Of a DNA stretch of 64,000 nt, positions 1 through 9,783 are shown one piece after another (position 1 is the first letter of the stretch; every line of letters begins with the position of its first letter). The notes below the pieces were generated by a model. That model had not been told where the DNA came from, ran no database searches, and was given only the letters and a program-made list of their open reading frames with translations. This stretch comes from Anderseniella sp963700735 (GTDB lineage Bacteria; Pseudomonadota; Alphaproteobacteria; Rhizobiales; Aestuariivirgaceae): the NCBI GenBank assembly GCA_963700735.1, contig CAVOYR010000004.1:310001-374000 (forward strand). Reading direction: 5' to 3'. A program made the translations under genes and the position numbers.

Positions 1-2
1 TC

Positions 3-74
3 GCTGGACCGCACATGTATCCGTTCGGCGGCTTCGACAAGCTGTTCGACTGGCTGGGGTCAATGCCGCGGTAG
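3..74 (+). CDS. C-terminal end of an unidentified protein (cut by window start)
   Basis: An open frame enters from the left edge and gives 23 residues ending in SMPR before a TAG stop. It is rich in aromatic residues and glycine (MYPFGGFDKLFDWLG). It runs toward the sarcosine oxidase operon, and a strong bidirectional hairpin terminator lies between the two stops, which supports a real gene end here. The family is not recognisable from so short a piece. Confidence 0.35.
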   Translation, partial: AGPHMYPFGGFDKLFDWLGSMPR

Positions 75-100
75 TCGCACATCAGGTTGCAAAAGACAAA

Positions 101-126
101 ACGCCCGGAACTTTGGTCCCGGGCGT
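101..126. terminator. Bidirectional intrinsic terminator between convergent genes
   Basis: The 8-bp arms ACGCCCGG (101-108) and CCGGGCGT (119-126) enclose a 10-base loop. The left flank is A-rich and the right flank T-rich, so it can end transcripts on both strands: the partial gene on the left and soxG on the right. Confidence 0.75.
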
Positions 127-152
127 TGTTCGTTTCAGGTGTGTACGAGAGA

Positions 153-761
153 TCAGCCAGCCCTGGAGAACAGGCCGATGACGGCCCCGGGCTTCGCGGT
201 CGCCTCGATCCACTTCCAGGTGTAGTCCGCAAACGACCGGAACACGTAGAGGTCCACGGTGTCCGGTTCGGTGGATACGACGTGGGCAAGGGCAGCGATC
301 TCGGCAAACACCAGCCGGCGAACGAAGCCGGCCTTGCACTCGGGCGCCGTGAAATCGATTGAGGAGCCCTTCATCAGCACTTCGCGCACGTTGCTGCCTT
401 CGAGCCGGAGGATGCAGCGCATGTCGGACACGTCCACGGCGAGAGAATGAAGTCCGTCCACGGCCTTGGTCAGCTTTTCGAGAAGTAAACCTTCCTGCCC
501 GCGCGGGCAGGTCAACAGCCATTGGTCGACCGAGAGCCAGAACACCGTCACATCAGCATTGCTGACGCTGGTGCGCGGTTTCAGCGGCAGGTCAACGCCC
601 AGCACGGACTTCACGGCCTGCCTGAACTTCGTCGAAGTGGCTTCGCCGCGCAGGTCGATCATGCCGCGATCGGAGATCTCTCGCATGGCGATGCTGAGGC
701 CCCTGGTGCCATCGCGCCCGGCCATGTGCGCCAGCGCGCTGTTGAAGTGTGGTTCAGACAT
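153..761 (-). CDS. soxG: Sarcosine oxidase gamma subunit
   Basis: This 202-residue protein is the small gamma subunit of heterotetrameric sarcosine oxidase, a cytoplasmic enzyme that oxidatively demethylates sarcosine to glycine while passing the one-carbon unit to tetrahydrofolate and making hydrogen peroxide. Its length fits the family, and the middle carries the folate-binding-like pattern seen in SoxG (WLSVDQWLL, then DVSDMRCILRLEG). The ATG at 761 overlaps the end of soxA by 8 bases, so translation is probably coupled. It is the last gene of the operon and is followed by the terminator at 101-126. The assignment rests on sequence pattern and operon position together. Confidence 0.9.
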   Translation of the reverse strand: MSEPHFNSALAHMAGRDGTRGLSIAMREISDRGMIDLRGEATSTKFRQAVKSVLGVDLPLKPRTSVSNADVTVFWLSVDQWLLTCPRGQEGLLLEKLTKAVDGLHSLAVDVSDMRCILRLEGSNVREVLMKGSSIDFTAPECKAGFVRRLVFAEIAALAHVVSTEPDTVDLYVFRSFADYTWKWIEATAKPGAVIGLFSRAG

Positions 762-3700
762 CCTGCCGTTTCCCTTCCGGATCGAGGAACACCGGAGACA
801 CGATCTTCGCCTCCACAACCTTGCCGCCTTCCAGCGGGAACGAGACCGTCTGGCCCATCATCGACAATCCACCCTCGATCAGTGCCATGGCGATCGACCG
901 CTGCAGCGTCGGGCTCCAGTAGCTAGAAGTGACTTGCCCGATCATCTTCATCGGCGGCTGCGGCTTTACTTCCGCCACCGCGTAGGCGCCATCCGGCAAT
1001 ACCTGGTTGGGGTCGGTTGTTTCCAGGCCGACAAGCTGCTTGCGGCCCTCGGACGCCAGGAACGACTGGCTTAGCGAGCGCTTGCCGATGAAGTCGTCTT
1101 TCTTCTTTGACACAGCCCAGCCCATGTTCACGTCATAGGGCGTTACGGTGCCGTCGGTCTCGTCGCCGATCACGATGAAGCCCTTCTCGGCGCGCAGCAC
1201 GTGCAGGGCCTCGGTGCCATAAGGCTCGATGCCTTCCGAGGCACCTGCCTGCATCAGTGCTTCCCACAGGCCGCGCCCGAAGTTCGACGGCGTGGCGATT
1301 TCGTAAGACAGTTCGCCCGAGAAGCTGATCCGGAAGATGCGCACCGGATAACCGGCAAAGGTGCCTTCGCGGTACGACATGAACTCGAACGCCTCGGGCG
1401 AGAAATCGATATTGCTGTCGACAGACTGAAGCACCTTGCGCGCCTTCGGACCGGCGATTGCAAACTGCGCCCACTGCTCGGTGACCGGTGTCACGAACAC
1501 CTTCAGGCTGGTCCATTCGGTCTGCAGCCATTCTTCCAGCCACTGGCCTATGCGGTCAGCCCCGCCTGACGTGGTGTGCATCAGGAAGTGGTCTTCCCCC
1601 AGCCGGACGGTCACGCCGTCGTCCATCAGGAAGCCCATCTCGTTCATCATCAGCCCATAGCGGCACTTGCCCGGCTTCAGCGTCGAGAACACGTTGGTGT
1701 AGACGAGGTCGAGGAATTTGCCCGCGTCTGGGCCCTTGATCTCGATCTTGCCCAGCGTCGAGGCGTCGAGCAGGCCGACCTTGTTGCGTACCGCAAGAAT
1801 TTCGCGGTTGATCGCATCCTTCTTGTTCTCGCCGTTGCGCGGGTAGCAGTAGGCCCGGCGCCACTGGCCGATCGGCTCCCATGCAGCACCCTTGCTGATG
1901 TGCCAGTCATAAACCGGCGTGCGGCGCACGGGCAGGAACAGTTCACCCGTCTTGGTGCCGGCAATCGAGCCGAATGAGTAGGGGGTGTAGGGCGGGCGGA
2001 ACGTCGTCGTGCCGATTTCAGGGATCCGCTTGCCGGTGGCATCGGATATCACGCCAAGACCGTTGATGTTGGAGGTCTTGCCCTGGTCGGTGGCCATGCC
2101 GAGCGTGGTATAGCGCTTGGTGTGCTCGACCAACTCGTAGCCTTCGCGCTGGGCGAGTTCCAAGTCTGCTGCGGTCACGTCGTTCTGGAAGTCGATGAAG
2201 TGCTTGTTGCCTTCATTGTACTTGCCGGTGGCCGGGGCAAACCAGATTGCCTGCACGGTACCGGCATCGCCACCTGCGGCTGATGCCTTGCTGACCTTGC
2301 CCGCCTTGCGGCCTGCTGCGATGGCGGCTTTCTCGCCGGCCGCATAGCCTTCATCCAGACATCCGGCCAGGTCGAACGTGCCGTTGGCGGCGCCGGCCAT
2401 GTGGATCGCATCATTGTGCCGGTCCGGCCTGAAGCTCTGCATCGCGTCATCGAAACGCAGCTTGCCGCCATTGTGGCACCACAGGTGCACGACCGGGTTG
2501 AACCCTCCCGACACGGCCACAAAATCGCACTCAACGCGGTCCTCGTTGACCACGCGGCCACGGCCAGGCGCATAGGGCGCAACCTTGACTGCGGTGATCT
2601 GCTTGCCACCGGCCTGCGTCTCGACACCGGCAATGGCAGCACCCGTCTGCACGGCAAGGCCGGCTGCGCGGGCTTCTTCGGCCAGCGCCGAGGATACCTG
2701 CTGGCGCACATCAACAATGCGGCTGACGCCAACCCCGGCCCGGTGCAACTTGAGGGCGGTGAGATAGGCGTCATCATTGTTGGTGAAGATGACGCCGTTC
2801 ATGCCCGGAGCCACGCCGTAGCGCTCGACCAGGGCACGGGCGGCAGACGCCATCATGATGCCGGGTCGGTCATTGTTGGCAAATGCGATGGGTCGTTCCA
2901 GCGCGCCGGTGGCCACGATCACCTGGCCGGCACGGATTTTCCACAACCGGTGGCGCGGCGCGCCGGTGGCGGCCAGCGACGGGTCATGATCACTTACCCG
3001 CTCGGCAGCCAGCAGGTAGTTGTCCTCATAGTGGCCCACGACGGTGGTGCGGGTCAGCACATGCACGTTGCCGGCGCGCGCAAAAGCGCTGGCCTTCTGC
3101 GCCACCCAATCGGTTTGTGCCGCGCCATCAATGGTGCCGCCGGCAATGTCGGCAACGCCGCCCAACACCGGGTTCTCATCGGCCAGCAACACGCGCGCAC
3201 CACTGGCAGCGGCAGCCTCTGCAGCTGCAATACCGGCAACGCCGGCACCCACAACCAGCACATCCACGTGCACGTGCATCTGTTCATAGGTATCCGGGTC
3301 GCGGTCGCGCGCGGCTTCCCCAAGACCGGCAGCCTTGCGGATGAACGGCTCGTACACGGTTTCCCAGAACGAGCGCGGCCACATGAACGTCTTGTAGTAG
3401 AACCCGCCGGGGAACAGCCGCGACATGTAGTTGTTGACGATGCCCACGTCGAAATCGAGGCTCGGCCAGCGGTTCTGGCTGGTGGCCTTGAGGCCGTTGT
3501 ACAGCTCTACCTGCGTGGCGCGCAGGTTGGGCTCAACGGTGCCGCCCTCGCCAACGCCGATCAGCGCATTCATCTCTTCCGAGCCCAGCCCGATCACGCC
3601 ACGCGGACGGTGATACTTGAAACTGCGGCCAAACACCGTTCGCCCGGAGGCGGTGACAGCGGAGGCAACCGTATCGCCCGCAAAGCCGCGCACGGTCTTG

Positions 3701-3789
3701 CCGTCAAAACTGAACGACACAGGCTTGGTGCGGTCGATGCGCGCGCCGGGCGCGGCACTTTCCGGCAATCTGTATGGCCTGCCACTCAT
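754..3789 (-). CDS. soxA: Sarcosine oxidase alpha subunit
   Basis: This 1011-residue protein has the expected length and domain order of SoxA. The N-terminal 2Fe-2S-fold-like domain (about residues 20-95) lacks the iron-sulfur cysteines, as is normal for SoxA. An NAD-binding Rossmann motif GAGVAG follows at 181-186, then the large dinucleotide-binding region, and then a C-terminal aminomethyltransferase (GcvT-like) domain that binds tetrahydrofolate (about residues 610-1000). The ATG at 3789 overlaps the soxD stop in an ATGA junction, and this start matches the conserved SoxA N-terminus. The open frame continues upstream but that part only shadows soxD. Together with SoxB it forms the catalytic core. 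Confidence 0.96.
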   Translation of the reverse strand: MSGRPYRLPESAAPGARIDRTKPVSFSFDGKTVRGFAGDTVASAVTASGRTVFGRSFKYHRPRGVIGLGSEEMNALIGVGEGGTVEPNLRATQVELYNGLKATSQNRWPSLDFDVGIVNNYMSRLFPGGFYYKTFMWPRSFWETVYEPFIRKAAGLGEAARDRDPDTYEQMHVHVDVLVVGAGVAGIAAAEAAAASGARVLLADENPVLGGVADIAGGTIDGAAQTDWVAQKASAFARAGNVHVLTRTTVVGHYEDNYLLAAERVSDHDPSLAATGAPRHRLWKIRAGQVIVATGALERPIAFANNDRPGIMMASAARALVERYGVAPGMNGVIFTNNDDAYLTALKLHRAGVGVSRIVDVRQQVSSALAEEARAAGLAVQTGAAIAGVETQAGGKQITAVKVAPYAPGRGRVVNEDRVECDFVAVSGGFNPVVHLWCHNGGKLRFDDAMQSFRPDRHNDAIHMAGAANGTFDLAGCLDEGYAAGEKAAIAAGRKAGKVSKASAAGGDAGTVQAIWFAPATGKYNEGNKHFIDFQNDVTAADLELAQREGYELVEHTKRYTTLGMATDQGKTSNINGLGVISDATGKRIPEIGTTTFRPPYTPYSFGSIAGTKTGELFLPVRRTPVYDWHISKGAAWEPIGQWRRAYCYPRNGENKKDAINREILAVRNKVGLLDASTLGKIEIKGPDAGKFLDLVYTNVFSTLKPGKCRYGLMMNEMGFLMDDGVTVRLGEDHFLMHTTSGGADRIGQWLEEWLQTEWTSLKVFVTPVTEQWAQFAIAGPKARKVLQSVDSNIDFSPEAFEFMSYREGTFAGYPVRIFRISFSGELSYEIATPSNFGRGLWEALMQAGASEGIEPYGTEALHVLRAEKGFIVIGDETDGTVTPYDVNMGWAVSKKKDDFIGKRSLSQSFLASEGRKQLVGLETTDPNQVLPDGAYAVAEVKPQPPMKMIGQVTSSYWSPTLQRSIAMALIEGGLSMMGQTVSFPLEGGKVVEAKIVSPVFLDPEGKRQDV

Positions 3790-4196
3790 GACTTTGCTGC
3801 CCCCTTGGCAGATTTGCTGGCTGTCTTTGCGGGCTTTGCGGCAGTCGCCGTTGCACCCGGTGCGCTGAGCGACCTGAAGAAGTCGGCCCACTGTCCGCTC
3901 GCCTGCTCCTGAAGCTCGCGGGGCGGCAGTTCGGTGATGCCGTAGTAGCCCTTGAACTCGAGGCTCACGGTGTCGCGCGCGGCGTGAAACCACTTGCCGC
4001 AGCCACGGTCGCAACGCCAGCGCTCGAAGTGCAGTCCCTTCGGGTTGAACCGCATGAACAGGTAGTCGCGCTGCTCATCGTCGGTGATGGCATGCGGGTC
4101 ATGGCTGGCCGGCCGGCGGATATGGGCCTGGCCACCATAGTGGAAATCGGTTTCGTCGCCTTCGACCCCGCACACGGGGCAGTGAACAATCAGCAT
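3786..4196 (-). CDS. soxD: Sarcosine oxidase delta subunit
   Basis: This 136-residue protein is the zinc-binding delta subunit. The N-terminal CPVCG motif (residues 6-10) and the later WRCDRGCGKWFH segment supply the cysteines and histidine that hold zinc in SoxD. Typical SoxD proteins have about 100 residues. This one adds a tail of roughly 30 residues rich in Ala, Lys and Ser, which is likely disordered and positively charged. Its stop overlaps the soxA start (ATGA), and the gene begins 12 bases after the reconstructed soxB stop. Confidence 0.94.
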   Translation of the reverse strand: MLIVHCPVCGVEGDETDFHYGGQAHIRRPASHDPHAITDDEQRDYLFMRFNPKGLHFERWRCDRGCGKWFHAARDTVSLEFKGYYGITELPPRELQEQASGQWADFFRSLSAPGATATAAKPAKTASKSAKGAAKS

Positions 4197-4208
4197 GATC
4201 TCTGGTTC

Positions 4209-5458
4209 CTAGTGTGCCACGGCCGCAGCCACGCTTTCATCGATGAAGCGTCCCTGCCTGAACCGGTCGAGGCCGAATGGCTCGGCGATCGGGTGCGGGC
4301 GGTCATTGGCAATGGTGTCGGCAAACACGAAGCCTGACCCGGGATCGACTTCCAGCCGCCAGTACCCCAGCCGCAGTTGACGTACAGACCCTTGACGGGC
4401 GTCAGGCCGATGATTGGCGAACGGTCGCCGGTCATGTCGACGATGCCGCCCCACTGGCGCAGCATGCGCAGCCGCGAGATGATCGGGAACGTCTCGACCA
4501 GTGCCGACACCGTGTGCTCGATGGCCGGAAATGACCCGCGCTGCGAGTAGTTGTTGTAGGCATCGGTGCCGCCGCCGATCACCAGTTCGCCCTTGTCGGA
4601 CTGGCTCATGTAGCCGTGCACGGTATTGGCCATCACCACGCAATCAATCACCGGCTTGATCGGTTCGGACACCAGCGCCTGCAGGCACAGGCTCTCGATG
4701 GGCATGCGCACATCGGCCATTTCCATCAGCATCGACGTGTGGCCCGAGGTGACCACGGCAACCTTCTTGGCCTTGATCGTGCCCTTCGAGGTGCGCACGC
4801 CGGCAATCCTGCCGCCCTCGCGGATCATGCCGGTCACTTCACAGTTCTGGATCACGTCCACGCCCATCGAGTTGATGGCGCGGGCATAGCCCCAGGCCAG
4901 CGCATCATGCCGGCCCGTGCCGCCGCGCGGCTGGTAATAGGCGCCGAGGATCGGGTAGCGCGCATCGGGGCTGTCGTTGATGATCGGCACGATCTTCTTC
5001 ACTTCGGCAGGGTTGATCATGCGGCAATCCAGCCCCGCCAGCCGGTTGGCGTGGGCGGTGCGCTGGAACGCGCGATATTCGTGCTCGGTCTGGCACAGCA
5101 TCAGCACCCCGCGGGGCGAGAACATCAGGTTGTAGTTCAGCTCCTGCGACAGGGTTTCATACAGCGACCGGGCCAGCTCATAGATGGCGATCGAGGGATC
5201 CTGCAGGTAGTTGGACCGGATGATGGTGGTATTGCGGCCCGTGTTGCCGCCGCCCAGCCAGCCCTTCTCGATCACCGCCATGTTGGTGATGCCGTGTTCC
5301 TTGGCGAGGTAGTAAGCCGTGGCAAGGCCATGCCCGCCCGCACCGACGATGACCACATCGTACTCGGCCTTGGGCTCGGGACTGCGCCAGACGCGCTCCC
5401 AATCCTTGTGGTAGTTGAGCGCGTTGCGCGCCAACGAAAAAATCGAATAGCGTTTCAT
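4209..5458 (-). CDS. soxB: Sarcosine oxidase beta subunit (reading frame broken by one base)
   Basis: SoxB carries the covalent flavin and the sarcosine-oxidising site. The FAD Rossmann motif GAGGHG lies at residues 39-44, and the conserved WLGGGNTGRNTTIIRSNY region follows. The reading frame is normal up to GWGTGGWKS near base 4345. The expected ending (PGSGFVFADTIAN to SVAAAVAH) then appears one frame over and stops at 4209. One missing C in the C/G run at about 4338-4343 explains this. Without repair the frame reads through into a non-homologous tail ending at 4190. The start is ATG at 5458; an ATG at 5467 is also possible, since an AGGA sits just upstream. It is the first gene of the soxBDAG operon. 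Confidence 0.9.
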
Positions 5459-5475
5459 GAGTTGCATTTTCCTGT

Positions 5476-5509
5476 CCGGTCTCACCCGATGTTGAGGCCG
5501 TTAGACCGG
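5476..5509. promoter_or_regulatory. Inverted repeat upstream of soxB, possible operator
   Basis: CCGGTCT (5476-5482) and AGACCGG (5503-5509) form perfect 7-bp inverted arms 20 bases apart, just upstream of the soxB start in the soxB/ccmI divergent region. The position suggests a regulator site or the leader of the sox operon. No known consensus was matched. Confidence 0.3.
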
Positions 5510-5658
5510 GGTCAATCTATCAAACCCGCCCGCCGGGCACCAATCGATTGCGACGCTCACCCCCATAACTGCGACACCGCAACGCTGGTACTCGGCCATG
5601 CAGGGGCGGCATAACCTGTCTAAATGTTGAGTTGAAATCGCAACCACCGGTTTGTTAA

Positions 5659-6801
5659 GTGAGCGACATGTTGCTCTGGATCGCCTTTGCCGTTCTGACG
5701 GCGCTTGTCATTGCCGTGCTCATGGCTCCGCTGTATGCGCGCAAATCATCCGCGCCCACGGAAAGGGCGGACTTTGACCTCGTGGTCTACAAGGACCAGT
5801 TGGCCGAGCTGGACCGCGACATGGCCGCCGGCGTCATTGGCAAGGCCGAGGCAGACGCTGCCCGCAACGAGATTTCCCGCCGCATCCTGTCGGCAAGCGA
5901 TGAACGTGCCTCGTCGGCAAAGGCCACAGTTGCATCTGCACCGGCGTGGCTTCGCCTTGGCACGGTCGTGGCCATTCCGGTAATGGCGATGGCCATCTAC
6001 CTGAACGTCGGCCGGCCCGAATTGCCCGCGCAACCACTTGAGGCGCGGCTTGAACAGGCAGCCGCCAACCAGGACATGGTGGCAATGGTGCGCCAGGTCG
6101 AGAAGCATCTGGAGATGAACCCCACCGATGCCAAGGGCTGGTCGGTGCTCGCCCCGATCTATGTACGCATGGGCCGCCATGATGATGCAGCCAATGCCTA
6201 CCGTCAGGTGCTGCGGCTTGCCGGGCCCGATCCGGCGGTGCTGGCTGACCTGGGAGAGACCATGGTCGTGGCACGCCAGGGGCTGGTTGAAGCCGACGCC
6301 GTGCAGGTTTTTGAGGCCGCCACCAAGGCAGATGCATCAAACATGAAGGCGCGTTTCTTTCTGGCCCTTGCCAAGAGCCAGGAGGGCAAGGCTGACGAAG
6401 CCCGCGCGCAATGGCAGTCCATGCTGGCGGAAGGTCCCGCTGATGCGCCGTGGCGCCCGGTTGTTGAGAGCGAGATGGCAAAACTGTCCGGCGATACCCC
6501 GTCTGTGCTGCCGCAGCTGCCCAAGGGGCCAGCCCTCAGCGAAGAGCAGATGCAGGCTGGCCAGCAGATGTCACAGACCGACCGCACCGCCATGATCCGC
6601 GGCATGGTCGAAGGCCTCGACAAGCGCCTGTCAGAAGACGGCTCTGATCTTGATGGCTGGCTCCGCCTCATCAGGGCGCGTATGGTGCTGGGCGAAAAGG
6701 ACAAGGCCGCCGATGCGCTGTCACGTGCCAAGGCTGCCTTCAGCAACGATGAGCGTGCCGCGGCTGCCCTGGACGAGACAGGCAAGGCACTGGGGCTTTG
6801 A
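5659..6801 (+). CDS. ccmI: Cytochrome c maturation protein CcmI
   Basis: This 380-residue apocytochrome c chaperone feeds the heme ligation step in the periplasm. It starts with a membrane segment (about residues 4-23), followed by the family pattern YKDQLAELDRDMAAGVI in a cytoplasmic loop, and a second membrane segment near residues 95-113. The rest is a periplasmic TPR-like region that binds the C-termini of apocytochromes. It opens the ccmIEFH operon, with ccmE 25 bases downstream. The start is GTG at 5659; an ATG at 5668 would drop three residues, and neither has a strong ribosome binding site. Confidence 0.93.
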   Translation: MSDMLLWIAFAVLTALVIAVLMAPLYARKSSAPTERADFDLVVYKDQLAELDRDMAAGVIGKAEADAARNEISRRILSASDERASSAKATVASAPAWLRLGTVVAIPVMAMAIYLNVGRPELPAQPLEARLEQAAANQDMVAMVRQVEKHLEMNPTDAKGWSVLAPIYVRMGRHDDAANAYRQVLRLAGPDPAVLADLGETMVVARQGLVEADAVQVFEAATKADASNMKARFFLALAKSQEGKADEARAQWQSMLAEGPADAPWRPVVESEMAKLSGDTPSVLPQLPKGPALSEEQMQAGQQMSQTDRTAMIRGMVEGLDKRLSEDGSDLDGWLRLIRARMVLGEKDKAADALSRAKAAFSNDERAAAALDETGKALGL

Positions 6802-6826
6802 TGCAAACCGGGAGACGGGAACACAG

Positions 6827-7297
6827 ATGGCTCTGACGAAAAAGAAGAAGCGCGGCGTGCTGGTGGGCTCCGGTCTGGCTGTGCTCGGCGTTGCAGCGGG
6901 GCTTGTGCTCTATGCGCTGTCTGACACGATTACCTTCTTCTATACCCCGTCTGACGTCGTCGAGAAGAATGTGGAACCGGGCACCCGCATGCGGCTTGGC
7001 GGCCTGGTGGCAGACGGGTCGGTCATTCGCGGACAGGGCAAGGAAGTGGGCTTTACCGTCACCGACACCAGCAAGGATATCAAGGTCAGCTATGTAGGCA
7101 TCCTGCCGGACCTTTTTCGTGAGGGACAGGGCGTGATTGCCGAGGGCATCCTTGAACCCGGCGGCAGCTTCAAGGCCGATACCGTTCTCGCCAAGCACGA
7201 CGAAAACTACATGCCGCGCGAGGTGGCCGATGCGCTCAAGGCCAAGGGCGTATGGAAGGATGGTGCTGCGATGCCGTCAGGGAGTTCCACGCAATGA
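6827..7297 (+). CDS. ccmE: Heme chaperone CcmE
   Basis: CcmE carries heme through the periplasm by a transient covalent bond. The 156-residue protein has a short basic N-terminus (KKKKR), one membrane anchor (about residues 10-31) and an OB-fold-like domain with the signature HDENYMP, where His124 is the heme-binding residue and Tyr128 the axial ligand. The start is ATG at 6827, since the longer open frame upstream only shadows ccmI. Its stop overlaps the ccmF start in an ATGA junction. Confidence 0.96.
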   Translation: MALTKKKKRGVLVGSGLAVLGVAAGLVLYALSDTITFFYTPSDVVEKNVEPGTRMRLGGLVADGSVIRGQGKEVGFTVTDTSKDIKVSYVGILPDLFREGQGVIAEGILEPGGSFKADTVLAKHDENYMPREVADALKAKGVWKDGAAMPSGSSTQ

Positions 7298-9273
7298 TAC
7301 CGGAAATAGGACAATTTGCGCTGATCCTGGCCTTCGCCACGGCAATCTACCAGACGGCCGTACCGATGTATGGCGCATGGCGCGGCGACCAGCGATTGAT
7401 GGCTGTGGCGCCAGTCGCGGCCATGTTGCAGGTTGCGCTCATCGCCATTTCGTTCATCTGCCTGACGCAGTCCTACATCACGTCGGATTTCTCGGTCGAG
7501 AACGTCTTCCAGAATTCCCATTCCGACAAGCCGTTGATCTACAAGATATCCGGCGTCTGGGGAAACCATGAAGGTTCGATGGTTCTGTGGGTGCTCATCC
7601 TCGCGACGTTTGGCTCGGCGGTCGCCGTGTTTGGCGGCAACCTGCCACCCAGCCTCAAGGCACGGGTGCTGGCCGTGCAGGGGTCCATTTCGGTGGCTTT
7701 CCTGCTGTTCATCCTGATGACCTCCAACCCGTTCAACAGGCTTGACCCGGCGCCGATCGAGGGCAGGGGGTTGAACCCGATCCTTCAGGACCCCGCACTC
7801 GCCATCCACCCGCCGCTGCTCTATGCCGGCTATGTGGGGTTGTCGATTGCGTTCTCGTTTGCCGTCGCTGCCCTGCTTGAAGGCAAGGTCGATGCTGCCT
7901 GGGCGCGCTGGGTGCGCCCGTGGACGCTGGCTGCATGGATGTTCCTCACAGCCGGCATCGCGCTCGGGTCGTGGTGGGCCTATTACGAACTGGGCTGGGG
8001 CGGATGGTGGTTCTGGGACCCGGTCGAGAACGCCTCGTTCATGCCGTGGCTCATAGCAACGGCCCTGCTGCATTCGGCCATCGTCGTTGAAAAGCGCAAC
8101 GCGCTCAAGGTGTGGACCATCCTGCTTGCGATCCTCGCCTTCTCGCTGTCGCTGCTGGGCACATTCCTGGTGCGCTCGGGTGTGCTGACGTCGGTGCATT
8201 CGTTCGCTGTCGACCCGGCGCGCGGGGTATTCGTGCTTGGCATCCTGTGCGTGTTCATCGGCGGGGCGTTGGCCCTTTACGCATGGCGCGCTCCTGTCAT
8301 CAGGACCGGCGGGCTGTTCGCACCGATCAGCCGCGAGGGTGCACTGGTCGTCAACAACCTGCTGCTCACCACGGCGTGCGCGGCGGTGTTCATCGGAACG
8401 CTTTATCCGCTCGCGCTCGAAGCGGTAACCGGCGAGAAGATCTCCGTCGGGCCGCCTTATTTCAACCTGACCTTCGGACCGATCATCGTGCCGCTGCTGT
8501 TGCTGGTGCCGCTCGGACCCTTGCTGTCGTGGAAGCGGGCTGACATGTGGGCTGCCACCCAGCGCCTGTGGGCCGCTGCTGCAATTGCCGTGGTGGTGGG
8601 TGTTGTCGCCGCAGTTTGGCAATGGCGCGGTCCCTGGCTTGCGCCGCTGGTGGCTGCCATCGGGGCTTGGATGGTGGCGGCAGCCGTCCAGGAACTCATC
8701 TCCAAAACAAAACTTGGCCAGGTTGAACTTCCCGTGGCGTGGGCGCGGCTGAAGGGCTTGCCGGGTGCTGCATGGGGCATGATGCTGGCGCACGCCGGCG
8801 TTGGCGTAATGGTCATCGGCATCGTTGGCATCAGCGCCTGGAAGCAGGAAATCGTCACCGTGCTCAAGCCCGGCGATTCGATGCAGATCGGCGGCAGATC
8901 GGTCACTTTCAAGGGTGAAGCACCATTCACCGGCCCAAACTACTCAGCCGAGCGGGGTAACTTCGAGGTATCCTCCGGCTCGGGTGCGCCGGCGGAAATC
9001 TGGTCCGAGAAGCGCGTCTTCAAACCGTCCAACCAGCCCACCACCGAGGTCGGCATCAAGCCCTACCTCGATGGCGATGTGTACGTCGTCCTCGGCGACA
9101 GGGCCGGCGAAGCAGGCCGCACCGTACGGGCCTACTTCCATCCGCTCGTCTGGATGATCTGGCTTGGGTCGGCGCTGATGTTCGTTGGCGGATTCCTGTC
9201 CATTGTGGACCGCCGCTACCGCATCGGTGCACCCCGGAAGTCTGCCACACCCGTGGTCCAGCCGGCAGAATAG
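7294..9273 (+). CDS. ccmF: Heme lyase subunit CcmF
   Basis: This 659-residue polytopic inner-membrane protein joins heme to apocytochrome c together with CcmH and CcmI. The WWD heme-handling motif lies near residues 229-253 (GWGGWWFWDPVENASF), with conserved histidines in neighbouring loops and many membrane segments on both sides. A soluble periplasmic domain lies near the C-terminus before the last membrane helix. The ATG at 7294 overlaps the ccmE stop. The length is normal for the family. Confidence 0.97.
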   Translation: MIPEIGQFALILAFATAIYQTAVPMYGAWRGDQRLMAVAPVAAMLQVALIAISFICLTQSYITSDFSVENVFQNSHSDKPLIYKISGVWGNHEGSMVLWVLILATFGSAVAVFGGNLPPSLKARVLAVQGSISVAFLLFILMTSNPFNRLDPAPIEGRGLNPILQDPALAIHPPLLYAGYVGLSIAFSFAVAALLEGKVDAAWARWVRPWTLAAWMFLTAGIALGSWWAYYELGWGGWWFWDPVENASFMPWLIATALLHSAIVVEKRNALKVWTILLAILAFSLSLLGTFLVRSGVLTSVHSFAVDPARGVFVLGILCVFIGGALALYAWRAPVIRTGGLFAPISREGALVVNNLLLTTACAAVFIGTLYPLALEAVTGEKISVGPPYFNLTFGPIIVPLLLLVPLGPLLSWKRADMWAATQRLWAAAAIAVVVGVVAAVWQWRGPWLAPLVAAIGAWMVAAAVQELISKTKLGQVELPVAWARLKGLPGAAWGMMLAHAGVGVMVIGIVGISAWKQEIVTVLKPGDSMQIGGRSVTFKGEAPFTGPNYSAERGNFEVSSGSGAPAEIWSEKRVFKPSNQPTTEVGIKPYLDGDVYVVLGDRAGEAGRTVRAYFHPLVWMIWLGSALMFVGGFLSIVDRRYRIGAPRKSATPVVQPAE

Positions 9274-9282
9274 GGGCACGTG

Positions 9283-9747
9283 ATGTTACGGCGATTGTTC
9301 GTGGTCCTGATGATCCTGGCATCTGTTTCGATGCCGGTGTTCGCCGTGCAGCCTGACGAGATCCTGAGTGATCCGAAGCTCGAGACACGGGCCCGGGCGC
9401 TGTCAGCCGAAATGCGCTGCCTTGTCTGCCAGAACCAGTCGATCGACGACAGCGATGCCCCACTTGCCCGTGACCTGCGGGTGCTCATCCGCGAGCGCCT
9501 TGTCAAGGGTGACAGCGACGAGCAGGTCACCGACTACCTGGTTTCGCGGTATGGTGAGTTCGTGCTGCTCAAGCCCCGCCTCAGCCTCAACACGTTCGTG
9601 CTGTGGGCCGGGCCCTTCATCCTGTTGCTGCTGGGTGGATTGGTTCTGTGGCGCAACCGCCGTGTCGCAACCGTCGCCGGGCCGGAAGCCGGACTGAGCG
9701 AGGAAGAGCGCAAGAAGCTTCGGCAAATGCTCAAGGACGGCAACTGA
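9283..9747 (+). CDS. ccmH: Cytochrome c maturation protein CcmH
   Basis: CcmH is a membrane-anchored thiol-disulfide protein that keeps the apocytochrome heme-binding cysteines reduced. The 154-residue protein has a signal peptide, then the conserved LVCQNQ site with reactive cysteines C46 and C49 in the RCLVC motif, and a C-terminal membrane helix near residues 105-123. An AGGGG lies 6 bases before the ATG at 9283; a GTG at 9280 is an alternative. It is the last ccm gene and follows ccmF by 9 bases. Confidence 0.95.
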   Translation: MLRRLFVVLMILASVSMPVFAVQPDEILSDPKLETRARALSAEMRCLVCQNQSIDDSDAPLARDLRVLIRERLVKGDSDEQVTDYLVSRYGEFVLLKPRLSLNTFVLWAGPFILLLLGGLVLWRNRRVATVAGPEAGLSEEERKKLRQMLKDGN

Positions 9748-9783
9748 TCCTGCCGCCGGCGAACTCTCTGGAACAGGCATGCC

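Noticed and set aside
5419..5425. RSPEP motif in the SoxB N-terminus
   Set aside because: A chance match to the peptide repeat. This segment belongs to the normal SoxB N-terminus.
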